From Salinispora pacifica CNR114 (GTDB lineage: Bacteria > Actinomycetota > Actinomycetes > Mycobacteriales > Micromonosporaceae), in contig NZ_AZWO01000017.1 of assembly GCF_000514775.1 (NCBI RefSeq), positions 62,001 through 126,000 on the forward strand: a DNA stretch of 64,000 bases. The letters run 5' to 3'. The notes under the pieces are model-generated. The model did no database searches, was not told the origin of the DNA, and worked only from the letters and a program-made list of their open reading frames with translations. The translations under genes were made by a program, and so were the position numbers. This document shows, one piece after another, positions 41,735 through 49,066 of this stretch (positions within the stretch are counted from its first letter, which is position 1; each line of letters opens with the position of its first letter).

Positions 41735-42115
41735 TCAATCCGGGAGCTTCCGCGCCGACCGCCGGAACGGCCCCCAGGCGACGAAGCGTTCGAATAGGTC
41801 GCGGGGGTGTGGTGCGTCGTGGGGGTTGAGGTGGTAGAGGTCGTGCATGGCTTCGTAGCAGAGTCCGGCTAGGTAGATCGATAGGCTTGATTGTCGGGTG
41901 TTGTATTGGGTGGTGAGGAGGAGGCGGGCTTCGGCGCAGGGCCAGGGGTGGCCGCAGGCGCGGCAGGTCCAGGTGTGTCGTTGGGATGTGTGGGGTGGTT
42001 GGTTTCTGGTGTGGTGGTGTGGGTGTGGGTGTGGGTGTGGGTGTGGGTGTGGGTGTGGGTGTGGGTGTTGGGGGTGGGGGCCGAGTCGTGGTGTGGGGAG
42101 GTGGTGGGGGTTCAC
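41735..42115 (-). CDS. CxxCGxPWPC protein with His-Pro repeat (second cassette)
   Basis: A 126-residue protein. GTG 42115 overlaps the TGA of the upstream small gene. The N-terminal 40 residues are a His-Pro repeat encoded by (GTGGGT)8 on the opposite strand. The core WTCRACGHPWPCAEARLLLT and helical SIYLAGLCYEAMHDLYHL are paralogous to residues 20-95 of the protein at 3586-4428, and it ends shortly after FERFVAWG without the flavin-reductase part. The Cys pair could bind metal. Unknown function. Confidence 0.7.
   Translation of the reverse strand: MNPHHLPTPRLGPHPQHPHPHPHPHPHPHPHPHHHTRNQPPHTSQRHTWTCRACGHPWPCAEARLLLTTQYNTRQSSLSIYLAGLCYEAMHDLYHLNPHDAPHPRDLFERFVAWGPFRRSARKLPD
42019..42066. repeat. 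(GTGGGT)8 hexanucleotide repeat
   Basis: Eight perfect 6-bp units within the N-terminal coding part of the second CxxCGxPWPC gene, read on the minus strand as His-Pro. The first-cassette paralogue lacks it. A change in unit number would alter the length but keep the frame. Confidence 0.9.
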
Positions 42116-42363
42116 CAGCGGCCTCCGTTGGCGCGCCATTGTTGGGCGGGGGTGAGCCGGCCGACGCGTCCGGGTTGGGGTTCGGCGAGGGTGGGTTGGG
42201 TCATCCACGCCGGCAGGTTGACCGGCAGGTTCGCTGGCCGGGTTGGTGGCCGGTTCACTGGCCGGTTTGGTGGTGGTGCTGCGGGGCGGTACGGGGCGTT
42301 CGATCGGTGCGCCCCGGTTGGCGGCTTGTTCCTCCGGTGCCGGCTGAACCAACGGATCTTCAC
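42112..42363 (-). CDS. Small protein ending in WRANGGRW (second cassette)
   Basis: An 83-residue basic protein, starting MKIRWFSRHRRNKPPTG. A proline/asparagine-rich middle is followed by a C-terminus GRVGRLTPAQQWRANGGRW nearly identical to that of the protein at 4425-4649. GTG 42363 is preceded by AAGGAGGT, an excellent ribosome-binding site. It is coupled to the CxxCGxPWPC gene by a GTGA overlap. Function unknown. Confidence 0.7.
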   Translation of the reverse strand: MKIRWFSRHRRNKPPTGAHRSNAPYRPAAPPPNRPVNRPPTRPANLPVNLPAWMTQPTLAEPQPGRVGRLTPAQQWRANGGRW

Positions 42364-42545
42364 TACTACCTCCTTGTGTCCTTGGACAGGGCCCCACCCA
42401 CACCTGCCGGATACGGGCGGGGCCCTGGGCAGGACCCATCCCAGCTACGCTCGGCGAAGAACAGGTCCGCATGAGTGACAGTCTCGATAGGACCGGCCTG
42501 GTTTCGATACCTGCTCACGCTGATCGAGCAGATCTTGGGCCTGAT

Positions 42546-42614
42546 TGGGCAGCGTTGGGCAGTCGTGAGGAGACGCGCGAAAAACCGAGCAGAAAGTGGG
42601 CAGCGATGGGCAGT
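42546..42614. repeat. Pair of 18-bp direct repeats upstream of the second HTH gene
   Basis: TGGGCAGCGTTGGGCAGT at 42546-42563 and TGGGCAGCGATGGGCAGT at 42597-42614 differ at one base. Each contains two TGGGCAG half-sites 11 bp apart. The second copy ends four bases before the ATG that I choose for the HTH gene. Confidence 0.7.
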
Positions 42615-42617
42615 GTC

Positions 42618-43415
42618 ATGGACTACGTGCTGATGGAGCTTCGCTTACTTCGCCAAAACCTGGCCCTCAGCCAGGAGGACTTCGGCCGCAGCATCGGCTA
42701 CTCGGCGTCGCACGTGAGCGCCGTCGAGACCGGCGGGCGTCCACTCACGCCGGACTACGCGGTCGCGGTCGACCGGGCCCACGACCCCGCGTTCCGCGAG
42801 GGCCAGGACGGCCGATTCAGCCGAATGCTCCGAGAACTCGCCAAAGCCGACCCGGACTGGCTACGCGAGTGGATCGAGTGCGAGCAGGAGGCGACACTAC
42901 TCCGCTGGTACGAGCCGGCCTGGGTACCCGGCTTGCTGCAGACGGAGGCATACGCGCGGGCAACTCTGTCGCACAACCTGCTCTACACCGATGACCTTGA
43001 GCAGCGGGTGTTTTCCCGACTCGGGCGGCAAGCGATTCTCTCCGGTGACCAGCCCGTCCAACTCGTGGCGGTCATCGACGTGATGGTGCTCCGCCGGCCG
43101 GTGGTCGGCCAGCCGGGCGTGATGGCCGAGCAGATCGCTCACCTGGTGAAGATGGGGGAGCTACCGCACGTGCAGATCCTCGTGGTGCCCGACGAGGCCG
43201 GGATCTACCCTGGTTTGCAGGGCGGCTTCATCCTGGCCACTCTCGGCGACGGCTCGATGGTGACCCACCTGGACCACCAAGTGCGCGCGCAGGTGGTGAA
43301 CGGAGCCGATGACCTTGCTACCCTCCAGCGCACGTGGGAGGCGGTCCGGGGTGAGGCCCTCCCCCGCAGGCAGTCCCTCGACCTGATCAAAAAGGCGGCG
43401 CAGACATGGACATGA
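42618..43415 (+). CDS. HTH (XRE-type) regulator with DUF5753 domain (second cassette)
   Basis: A 265-residue paralogue of the protein at 4842-5630. The HTH (MELRLLRQNLALSQEDFGRS, SASHVSAVETGGRPLT) is followed by DUF5753 with LLRWYEPAWVPGLLQTEAYA. The codons upstream of 42606 have poor third-position GC and no ribosome-binding site. ATG 42618 aligns with the first paralogue's start; ATG 42606 is the alternative. It overlaps the DUF397 gene by 10 bp and is divergent from the small-gene operon. Confidence 0.88.
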   Translation: MDYVLMELRLLRQNLALSQEDFGRSIGYSASHVSAVETGGRPLTPDYAVAVDRAHDPAFREGQDGRFSRMLRELAKADPDWLREWIECEQEATLLRWYEPAWVPGLLQTEAYARATLSHNLLYTDDLEQRVFSRLGRQAILSGDQPVQLVAVIDVMVLRRPVVGQPGVMAEQIAHLVKMGELPHVQILVVPDEAGIYPGLQGGFILATLGDGSMVTHLDHQVRAQVVNGADDLATLQRTWEAVRGEALPRRQSLDLIKKAAQTWT

Positions 43416-43594
43416 CTGGTGCCCGATGGCACAAATCAACGCGGTCCGGATCCAACGGCGGGTCGTGCGTCGAGGTGGCCGACAACCTGCCCAGCGTCGT
43501 GCTCGTGCGCGACACCAAGGACCGGGATGGCGGCACCCTCCAGTTCCACCCGACGGTGTGGCAGACCTTCGTCGACTTCGCCAAGCGACACTGA
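43406..43594 (+). CDS. DUF397 protein (second cassette)
   Basis: A 62-residue DUF397 protein. ARWHKSTRSGSNGGSCVEVA, VVLVRDTKDRDGG and VWQTFVDFAKRH match the family and the first-cassette copy at 5627-5815 almost position by position. It overlaps the HTH gene by 10 bp, so they are translated together. A strong terminator follows 12 bp downstream and ends the operon. Confidence 0.9.
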   Translation: MDMTGARWHKSTRSGSNGGSCVEVADNLPSVVLVRDTKDRDGGTLQFHPTVWQTFVDFAKRH

Positions 43595-43606
43595 CCAGCA
43601 CCACGG

Positions 43607-43643
43607 AAGGCCCGGCTCCCCCTACGGAGACCGGGCCTTTTCC
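43607..43643 (+). terminator. Intrinsic terminator of the second HTH/DUF397 operon
   Basis: AAGGCCCGG pairs with CCGGGCCTT (43631-43639); inner CTCC/GGAG extends the stem with one bulged A. The hairpin is followed by TTTCC. This is the most classical terminator in the window. Confidence 0.85.
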
Positions 43644-43737
43644 GGGTCTACTGACGTTAACGACGGACCCCAACCCGGTCAGCGATCCGCGCCTCGCGCG
43701 TGGGCAAAGCCCTTACTGAATTCCAGCGGGGAACTGC

Positions 43738-43766
43738 TTGACCTCAATCCAGGTTGAGGTTAAAAA
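43738..43766 (+). promoter_or_regulatory. Promoter with internal 7-bp dyad upstream of the truncated dsbA
   Basis: A TTGACC -35 (43738-43743), 17-bp spacer and TAAAAA -10 (43761-43766). The spacer region holds ACCTCAA-TCCAGG-TTGAGGT, a perfect inverted repeat (43741-43760), typical of MerR-family operators. The transcript would begin almost at the ATG at 43776, giving a leaderless message. Confidence 0.55.
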
Positions 43767-43775
43767 ATGGGCCCC

Positions 43776-43965
43776 ATGAACAACGTGGACGGCAAGCTAC
43801 ACGTGGACATGGTGCTGGACTTGATTTGCGTGCACTCGTACATCGGCTTTACCAGGCTGGAGCGCGCCGTGGCCCGATGGCGAAAGCAGGGCGGCGTCAT
43901 CGAGATCCGGTTCGCGCCGTTCGAGCTGGCACCCGGGGCGCCGACAACGGGATCGCCACTAGCGG
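43776..43965 (+). pseudogene. 5' fragment of a DsbA/FrnE-family gene
   Basis: The frame reads KLHVDMVLDLICVHSYIGFT, RLERAVARWRKQGG and VIEIRFAPFELAPGAP. This is the start of the DsbA/FrnE thioredoxin-fold (normally WSDVVCPWCYIG, then a strand ending PFxLxP). The CxxC pair is missing (ICVHSYIG). Similarity stops near base 43945. The frame then runs into the 3' flank of the lipoprotein gene and ends at 44051. About 150 residues are lost. The promoter in front is intact. Confidence 0.65.
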
Positions 43966-44004
43966 CCGCACCACCTAACCGATCAGCTGGATGTGCCCCC
44001 GCCA

Positions 44005-44508
44005 CTACTGCGGACCAGGCGTCCCGAACTCCCACACGCAAGGCGAACTAGCACCCAGGCGAACATCGAAATGCCCACCCCGATCATAAGTGCGAACCGA
44101 AAGCTTGTAGCCATCGTCGGTTCGGACGAAATAGCGATGCCGGGTGCTGGAATTCTCATCAATAAATGCCGTGTAGCCCTTGCGCTCCCAGAACTCGGAA
44201 AGGATCGACAAAACATCAGTCTCCGACCACGTGCCGGAGACGGGCGGAATAACCTGAGCGCTTCGCTCCGAGAACACCGGCCCGGTGGAAAGATCACACG
44301 GGGCACCATCAAAGTTTGGGCGTCTATCGATAGTAGCGTCGGAAGGTAACTGGGCGATCGCCTCCTGCAGAAGCTCCTCAACTCGTTCAGCCGCTTGCGC
44401 AAGCGTCTCGGTAGGTTGCATAGCGCTATCCTTTCCCAAACAACCAGCCGTGGTAAATGCAATCAAGACAGCCGCGGCCAGCACGGTACCTACCCGCCGA
44501 TACGCCAT
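44005..44508 (-). CDS. Lipoprotein, possible immunity partner of the DUF1023 hydrolase
   Basis: A 167-residue protein with a lipoprotein signal ending near TTAGC (Cys about residue 23). The mature part has a helix (LAQAAERVEELLQEAIAQLP) and a beta-rich C-terminal half: SETDVLSILSEFWERKGYTA, HRYFVRTDDGYKLSVRTYD and GGHFDVRLGASSPCVW. AAAGGTGAAC precedes ATG 44508. It lies 12 bp after the DUF1023 gene in the same operon. A 290-bp copy of its 3' half is found at 49067-49357. An immunity role is inference from position only. Confidence 0.75.
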   Translation of the reverse strand: MAYRRVGTVLAAAVLIAFTTAGCLGKDSAMQPTETLAQAAERVEELLQEAIAQLPSDATIDRRPNFDGAPCDLSTGPVFSERSAQVIPPVSGTWSETDVLSILSEFWERKGYTAFIDENSSTRHRYFVRTDDGYKLSVRTYDRGGHFDVRLGASSPCVWEFGTPGPQ

Positions 44509-44520
44509 GTCAGTTCACCT

Positions 44521-46179
44521 TTATCTAGCTTGACCGGTGACAATGTCTGCGATATTTTCACGCGCAGGATTATCGTCGTCCCAGTAGGCGGAGTGGGCGC
44601 CGGTCATATCAAGGAAGCTACCCGGGTCACTGCGGAAAACCCGCGCCCCGAAGTCGGCCTCACTGGGATCCTTGCCATGTGTGAAGTCCCAGTCCGGCAC
44701 CAGACCAATAACGTCGTGCTTCGCCGTGGTAGCCCAGACCTGATCGGGGCGCAGGCCCGCCAAATCGGAAACGTGATCAACGCCAACACCAGGCGAACCG
44801 ACGAACACCACAGCATCGGCATCGAAGTCAGAGCCCCGAGCGGCGTGACCGATAACCGTAGAACCATAACTATGACCAAGCACCGTGTTGCGCGATGGGA
44901 CCTCCCCATCGTGAGTAGCCCTCAGCCCAGTCTGGAACCTGTCGAGGACCGGACCGCCGCCCTCGGCATAAGCTTCTCCACCAGCATCAGAAATCGAGTC
45001 CGGCGCGTCGTAGCCATACCAGTAGACCACCGACGTCTTCTCACCCCCCGCCGCCCAAGCGGCGTCATCGGCCATGATGCCCGTGCGCACCAAACCGGCA
45101 CCAGCACTGGACAGTTGCTCGCCAGTGCCTGGCACGTAGGTGAGCACATTCTCGGCAGTGTCCGGATTGCCGACCGAGACGATCGCCCGACCGTCCCCGT
45201 CGCTGGAGAACCCGATCAGGTAGGCGTCCGGCCGACCTGGATCGTTCAACCGGGTGGTAATCGCGTCGATGCCCCGCAGCTTGCCGGGCAACTCAGCACG
45301 CTCGGACGCAAGTCTCCTCAACTCGTCTTCCAGCGCAGCCCTCGGATCCTCGGCTTCCGGATAGACATCTAAAACCTGACCCTGTTGAAGAGCTTTCCAC
45401 AGAAATTCTTCTCTGGCCTCAATCTCGCTCAACTGCTGCTGGATCAGACCGCGGTCGCGCTCCAGCACGCTGCGGTTGGCCACATCCCGATCAGAGATCG
45501 GAATGCCGTCCAGCTGCCCGACCAGGTCCGGGAACTCCCGCAACGCCTGCTCCTGCTGCAACGGAGTCAACGACTCCCACCACGCATGAACCTCCGCCGG
45601 ACTCCGCCCCGCCTGCGCCTCCAACACCCCACGAGAAACCCCACCAAGCTGGCCCGACCCGAACCCCACCCGCGGCGACGGCACATTAACCGCGATGGCA
45701 TTAGCAGTCGCATCATCCTGCGCCCGCGCATACTCCACCACCGTCGGCAAATACCGAAGCACCGACTCGGTAGCCCGACTGGAACGATCCAAGCCACCAG
45801 CCATGTCCGCCGACGGCGGCGGCGCCGTCGCCCCAGTCACCATGTCCACCTGATAACCAGCTACCCGCGCCGCGGCGACAATCTCCTCCGCCTGCCGCCG
45901 CAACCCCACCATCGCGTACGCATGCTGCTCCAGCGCATCCGCGACCCGCCTCGCCGGGTTGTACGCGTTACTCACCTCAGCCCGCAACGTCTCGCCCTTG
46001 CCTACCGCAGCCGCCGAAGCCCGACCGTCCGGCCACACATGAACAAGATCCCGGCTCCCCCGGATCAGCTGCTCAGCGGCATCGTCGATCCCCTGCGCAA
46101 GCCGACCCCACACCTGCGCCGACTCATGCCACGGATCCGGCCGAAAATCGAGCACATCCCGCAACGTCAGACCACTCAC
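44521..46179 (-). CDS. DUF1023 alpha/beta hydrolase with WXG100-like N-terminus
   Basis: A 552-residue protein. Residues 1-110 are helical with a WxxG turn (VHVWPDGRASAAA), as in WXG100-type secreted proteins. A coiled middle follows (QQQLSEIEAREEFLWKALQQ). The C-terminal DUF1023 alpha/beta-hydrolase domain has nucleophile Ser in VLGHSYGSTVIG, Asp in TTAKHDVIG and His in MTGAHSAYW. There is no Sec signal, so export by a type VII system through the N-terminal domain is plausible. It overlaps the upstream WXG100-like gene by four bases and is followed by a lipoprotein gene. Substrate unknown; lipid or ester is likely for the family. Confidence 0.82.
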   Translation of the reverse strand: MSGLTLRDVLDFRPDPWHESAQVWGRLAQGIDDAAEQLIRGSRDLVHVWPDGRASAAAVGKGETLRAEVSNAYNPARRVADALEQHAYAMVGLRRQAEEIVAAARVAGYQVDMVTGATAPPPSADMAGGLDRSSRATESVLRYLPTVVEYARAQDDATANAIAVNVPSPRVGFGSGQLGGVSRGVLEAQAGRSPAEVHAWWESLTPLQQEQALREFPDLVGQLDGIPISDRDVANRSVLERDRGLIQQQLSEIEAREEFLWKALQQGQVLDVYPEAEDPRAALEDELRRLASERAELPGKLRGIDAITTRLNDPGRPDAYLIGFSSDGDGRAIVSVGNPDTAENVLTYVPGTGEQLSSAGAGLVRTGIMADDAAWAAGGEKTSVVYWYGYDAPDSISDAGGEAYAEGGGPVLDRFQTGLRATHDGEVPSRNTVLGHSYGSTVIGHAARGSDFDADAVVFVGSPGVGVDHVSDLAGLRPDQVWATTAKHDVIGLVPDWDFTHGKDPSEADFGARVFRSDPGSFLDMTGAHSAYWDDDNPARENIADIVTGQAR

Positions 46180-46484
46180 CGCGGTAGCACCCCCATCCGC
46201 CGCAGCCCGTCAGCGTTCACCTCATCCGCGGCCCGATACTCCCGCGCCGAAGCGCTCAAATCCGCACCGAAGCCCTCCAACTCCTCCACCAACCGACGCA
46301 GCTCCACCAGCCACGCCTTCTCCGCACCCCGCGCCGCGACCACCGCAGCCGAACCCGGCGGCGACGACGGCGCCAACCCGGCACCAGCCACCCGTACCGA
46401 CTCCCGCAACATCGCCGCCGTCGCCTCTACCTGCGCCCCCACACTCTCCAGGGCGTCCACATCAACCGCGAATCCCGGATGCAT
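46176..46484 (-). CDS. WXG100-like small protein
   Basis: A 102-residue helical protein, MHPGFAVDVDALESVGAQVE at the start. Two long helices surround an SPPGSAAVVAARGAEKAW turn, the size and layout of ESX partners, though no exact W-x-G is visible. ATG 46484 has GGGGGGAGGTGCTG in front. It is the first gene of the operon, four-base-coupled to the hydrolase. Its 5' 70 bp are repeated at 49363-49434. It probably pairs with the hydrolase's N-terminal domain. Confidence 0.72.
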   Translation of the reverse strand: MHPGFAVDVDALESVGAQVEATAAMLRESVRVAGAGLAPSSPPGSAAVVAARGAEKAWLVELRRLVEELEGFGADLSASAREYRAADEVNADGLRRMGVLPR

Positions 46485-46603
46485 CAGCACCTCCCCCCTC
46501 GTGCGACCCGCACAATACCGAAGCTTCACCACCTTGGATGTAACAGCACACGTCGTGATGGATCATCCAGAGTGACCATGAGTGCAAGAGTTCGGCCCCC
46601 AGC

Positions 46604-47374
46604 TCAGGGCTTGCGCTTTTCCGCCCGGGTCCATCCGGTCCAGCCACGTTCGGCGAGCAGCTCCCCCAGCCGGGCGACGACGGGGTGGGCAGCAAAGGAG
46701 AACGCATCCAGCAACCGGACGAATGCCTGGTCCGGAATGACCTCGTCCTGCTGGTCCAGCACCCCGTTCGCCGCCGCCTCCTCGTACAAGTCGCTCAGCA
46801 GGTCGGCGATTGCGCGCAGCAGATCGTCGTCTTCCGGCTCCACCGTGAGCCGGCCGAGGAGCTGGTAGAGCCGGCGGATCCGCGGGTCGGCGAGCTGGGC
46901 CACCTTGTCGGCGATGATCGCCGAGATCGTCTCCGGGAAGCGCGCCGCCAGCAGGATCCACGCGTCCCGCTCCGCCTCGACGAGCATCCGCGGTACTCCG
47001 ATGCCCCGGAGCCGCTCCAGGTAGTCGGCCACCTCCTCGGGGACCGCCAGCGACTCGACGGAGCCCAGCTGCGCGACCCGCCGCCGGTGCTCCTGGAGGG
47101 TGCGGATCCGCGCCCGCAGCTCCCGGTCGACCTCGATCGTCGCGGCGGCGAACGTCTCCGGGTCGGCATCGAGCAGCTCCCGGACCCGGGCCAGCGGGAC
47201 GCCGGCCTCGGCGAGGGTCCGGATCCGGATCAGGCGCAGCACCGCGGCGGCGTCGTAGCTCCGGTAGCCGGAGGCGTCGCGTTCCGGCTCCGGCAGGAGC
47301 CCGATCTGGTGGTAGTGCCGCACCGCGCGGATGGAAACCCCAGCGTAGGAGGCCAGCCGCCCGATCGTCAGCAT
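46604..47374 (-). CDS. MerR-family regulator of the adjacent ABC exporter
   Basis: A 256-residue protein. The MerR winged helix reads LTIGRLASYAGVSIRAVRHY and continues with HYHQIGLLPEP. A dimer helix and a helical effector domain with VADYLERLRGIGVPRMLVEA follow. GGAGGTAGCC precedes ATG 47374. It follows the ABC permease by 25 bp on the same strand, so it is the last gene of a three-gene operon that it probably controls through the palindrome at 49018-49032. Confidence 0.88.
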   Translation of the reverse strand: MLTIGRLASYAGVSIRAVRHYHQIGLLPEPERDASGYRSYDAAAVLRLIRIRTLAEAGVPLARVRELLDADPETFAAATIEVDRELRARIRTLQEHRRRVAQLGSVESLAVPEEVADYLERLRGIGVPRMLVEAERDAWILLAARFPETISAIIADKVAQLADPRIRRLYQLLGRLTVEPEDDDLLRAIADLLSDLYEEAAANGVLDQQDEVIPDQAFVRLLDAFSFAAHPVVARLGELLAERGWTGWTRAEKRKP

Positions 47375-47399
47375 GGCTACCTCCACGCCGGGCACAACG

Positions 47400-48161
47400 T
47401 CACCTGACCTTGCGATGGTAGACGGACCTGGCTACGACGTACGCGACGGTGAGCAGCCCGACGCACCAGGCGAGGGCGATCCACAGGTCGACGCCGACCT
47501 GCTGCTGCGCCAACAGACCGCGGACCGTGTCGACGATGGAGGTGGCCGGCTGGTTCTCGGCGAAGGCGCGTACCGGGCCGGGCATGCTCTCGGTGGGCAC
47601 GAACGCCGAGCTGATGAACGGCAGGAAGATGAGCGGATAGGAGAAGGCGCTCGCCCCCTCCACGGACGTCGCAGTCAGCCCGGGGATGACGGCGAGCCAG
47701 GTCAGAGCCAGGGTGAAGAGCAGCATGATCCCAGCTACCGCCAACCAGGCCAGCACGCCCGCCCCGGAGCGGAATCCCATCGCGAGGGCGACCAGCACCA
47801 CCACCACCAGCGAGATCAGGTTGGCGACCAGCGAGGTCAGCACGTGCGCCCACAGTACGGCCGAGCGGGCGATCGGCATGGACTGGAACCGTTCGAAGAT
47901 GCCGCCCTTCATGTCCAGGAAGAGCCGGTACGCGGTGTAGGAGATGCCCGACGCCACGGTGATCAGCAGGATGCCGGGAAGCAGGTAGTTCACATAGTTA
48001 TCCGACCCGGCCTCGACCGCACCGCCGAAGACGTAGACGAAGAGCAGCATGAGGGCGATCGGCGTGATCGCGGTCGTGATGATGGTGTCCGGGCTGCGGC
48101 CGATGTGGCGCAGGGAACGCTGGGTCAGGGCGGTGGTGTCGCTGAGGAAGTTGCCGGTCAT
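47400..48161 (-). CDS. ABC-2 type permease (DrrB-like)
   Basis: A 253-residue permease with six helices and the ABC-2 signature region GLTATSVEGASAFSYPLIFL followed by PFISSAFVPTESMP. MPIARSAVLWAHVL is the conserved cytoplasmic loop of DrrB-type drug exporters. Its start overlaps the ATPase gene by four bases. A 104-bp fragment of its 3' part recurs at 49448-49551. It likely exports a hydrophobic drug or lipid. Confidence 0.9.
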   Translation of the reverse strand: MTGNFLSDTTALTQRSLRHIGRSPDTIITTAITPIALMLLFVYVFGGAVEAGSDNYVNYLLPGILLITVASGISYTAYRLFLDMKGGIFERFQSMPIARSAVLWAHVLTSLVANLISLVVVVLVALAMGFRSGAGVLAWLAVAGIMLLFTLALTWLAVIPGLTATSVEGASAFSYPLIFLPFISSAFVPTESMPGPVRAFAENQPATSIVDTVRGLLAQQQVGVDLWIALAWCVGLLTVAYVVARSVYHRKVR

Positions 48162-49000
48162 CGGGGGTCCTTAGCTGCTCGTACCGGTGCGGTGGATGCG
48201 GTCGGCACGGCGGTGTCCCCGCCGCCGACGATGGCCAGGAAGATGTCCTCCAGGGACGGCTGCTTCTCGACGTACTCCACGGTCGCGGGCGGGAACAGCC
48301 GCCGGAGCTCAGCGAGCGTGCCGTTGGCGATGATGCGCCCCTCGTGCAGGACCGCGATCCGGTCCGCGAGCTGCTCGGCCTCGTCCAGATACTGGGTGGT
48401 GAGCAGCACCGTCGTACCCTGGCCGGCGAGTTCCCGGACGGCCTGCCACACCTCCAGCCGCGCCTGCGGGTCCAGCCCGATCGTCGGCTCATCGAGGAAG
48501 ATCACCGGTGGTTTCCCCACCAGACTCATCGCGAGGTCAAGGCGACGACGCATCCCACCCGAGTACGTCGCCACCCGGCGGTTCGCCGCGTCGGTGAGGG
48601 CGAAGCGGGCCAGCAGGTCATCCGCCACCCGTCCCGGCTCCCGCTGCCGTCGCAACCGGGCGACCAGCACCAGGTTTTCCCGCCCGCTGAGGACCTCGTC
48701 GACCGCGGCGAACTGCCCGGTCAGGCTGATCGACGCACGCACCTTTCCCGCCTGCGCGGCAACGTCGAAGCCGTTCACGGTGGCCGCGCCGGCATCCGAG
48801 CGCAGCAGCGTGGAGAGGATGCGTACCACCGTGGTCTTGCCCGCCCCGTTCGAGCCGAGCAGGGCGAAGACGCTGCCCGGTGCGACGTCGAAGTCGACGC
48901 CGCGTAGCACCTGCAGCTCCTGGAAGGACTTGTGCAGGCCGCGTACCTGGATCGCCGGCTCCCGGCCTTGCCCCGGCGTCCGCTGAAGATCTATCGACAT
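48158..49000 (-). CDS. ABC transporter ATP-binding protein (DrrA-like)
   Basis: A 280-residue ATPase. Walker A is LLGSNGAGKTTVVRIL, signature ATYSGGMRRRLDLAM, Walker B VIFLDEPTIGLDP, and switch region TVLLTTQYLDEAEQLADRI. The TTQYLDEADxLADRI stretch and C-terminal PSLEDIFLAIVGG are hallmarks of DrrA-type daunorubicin-resistance ATPases. First gene of the operon. The start is ATG 49000, 18 bp from the palindromic operator. Confidence 0.93.
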   Translation of the reverse strand: MSIDLQRTPGQGREPAIQVRGLHKSFQELQVLRGVDFDVAPGSVFALLGSNGAGKTTVVRILSTLLRSDAGAATVNGFDVAAQAGKVRASISLTGQFAAVDEVLSGRENLVLVARLRRQREPGRVADDLLARFALTDAANRRVATYSGGMRRRLDLAMSLVGKPPVIFLDEPTIGLDPQARLEVWQAVRELAGQGTTVLLTTQYLDEAEQLADRIAVLHEGRIIANGTLAELRRLFPPATVEYVEKQPSLEDIFLAIVGGGDTAVPTASTAPVRAAKDPR

Positions 49001-49017
49001 GACCCCAGCGTGCAGGG

Positions 49018-49032
49018 TTGACGCTGCGTCAA
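49018..49032. promoter_or_regulatory. MerR-type operator of the ABC exporter operon
   Basis: TTGACGC-T-GCGTCAA is a perfect 7-bp-arm palindrome 18 bp upstream of the ATPase ATG. Read on the minus strand it is preceded by TTGACC, a -35 element. The form is usual for actinobacterial MerR regulators, and a MerR gene ends the operon. Confidence 0.6.
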
Positions 49033-49066
49033 GGTCAAGCCCGAAACCGGCCGCGTTTCGCCACCC

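Noticed and set aside
42001..42075. Repeat tract considered as a CRISPR-like array
   Set aside because: A simple 6-bp tandem repeat with no spacers and no cas genes nearby.
42471..42617. N-terminal extension of the second HTH protein starting at 42471
   Set aside because: Third codon positions are poor in GC, there is no ribosome-binding site, the region holds direct repeats, and the paralogue starts at the position equivalent to 42618.
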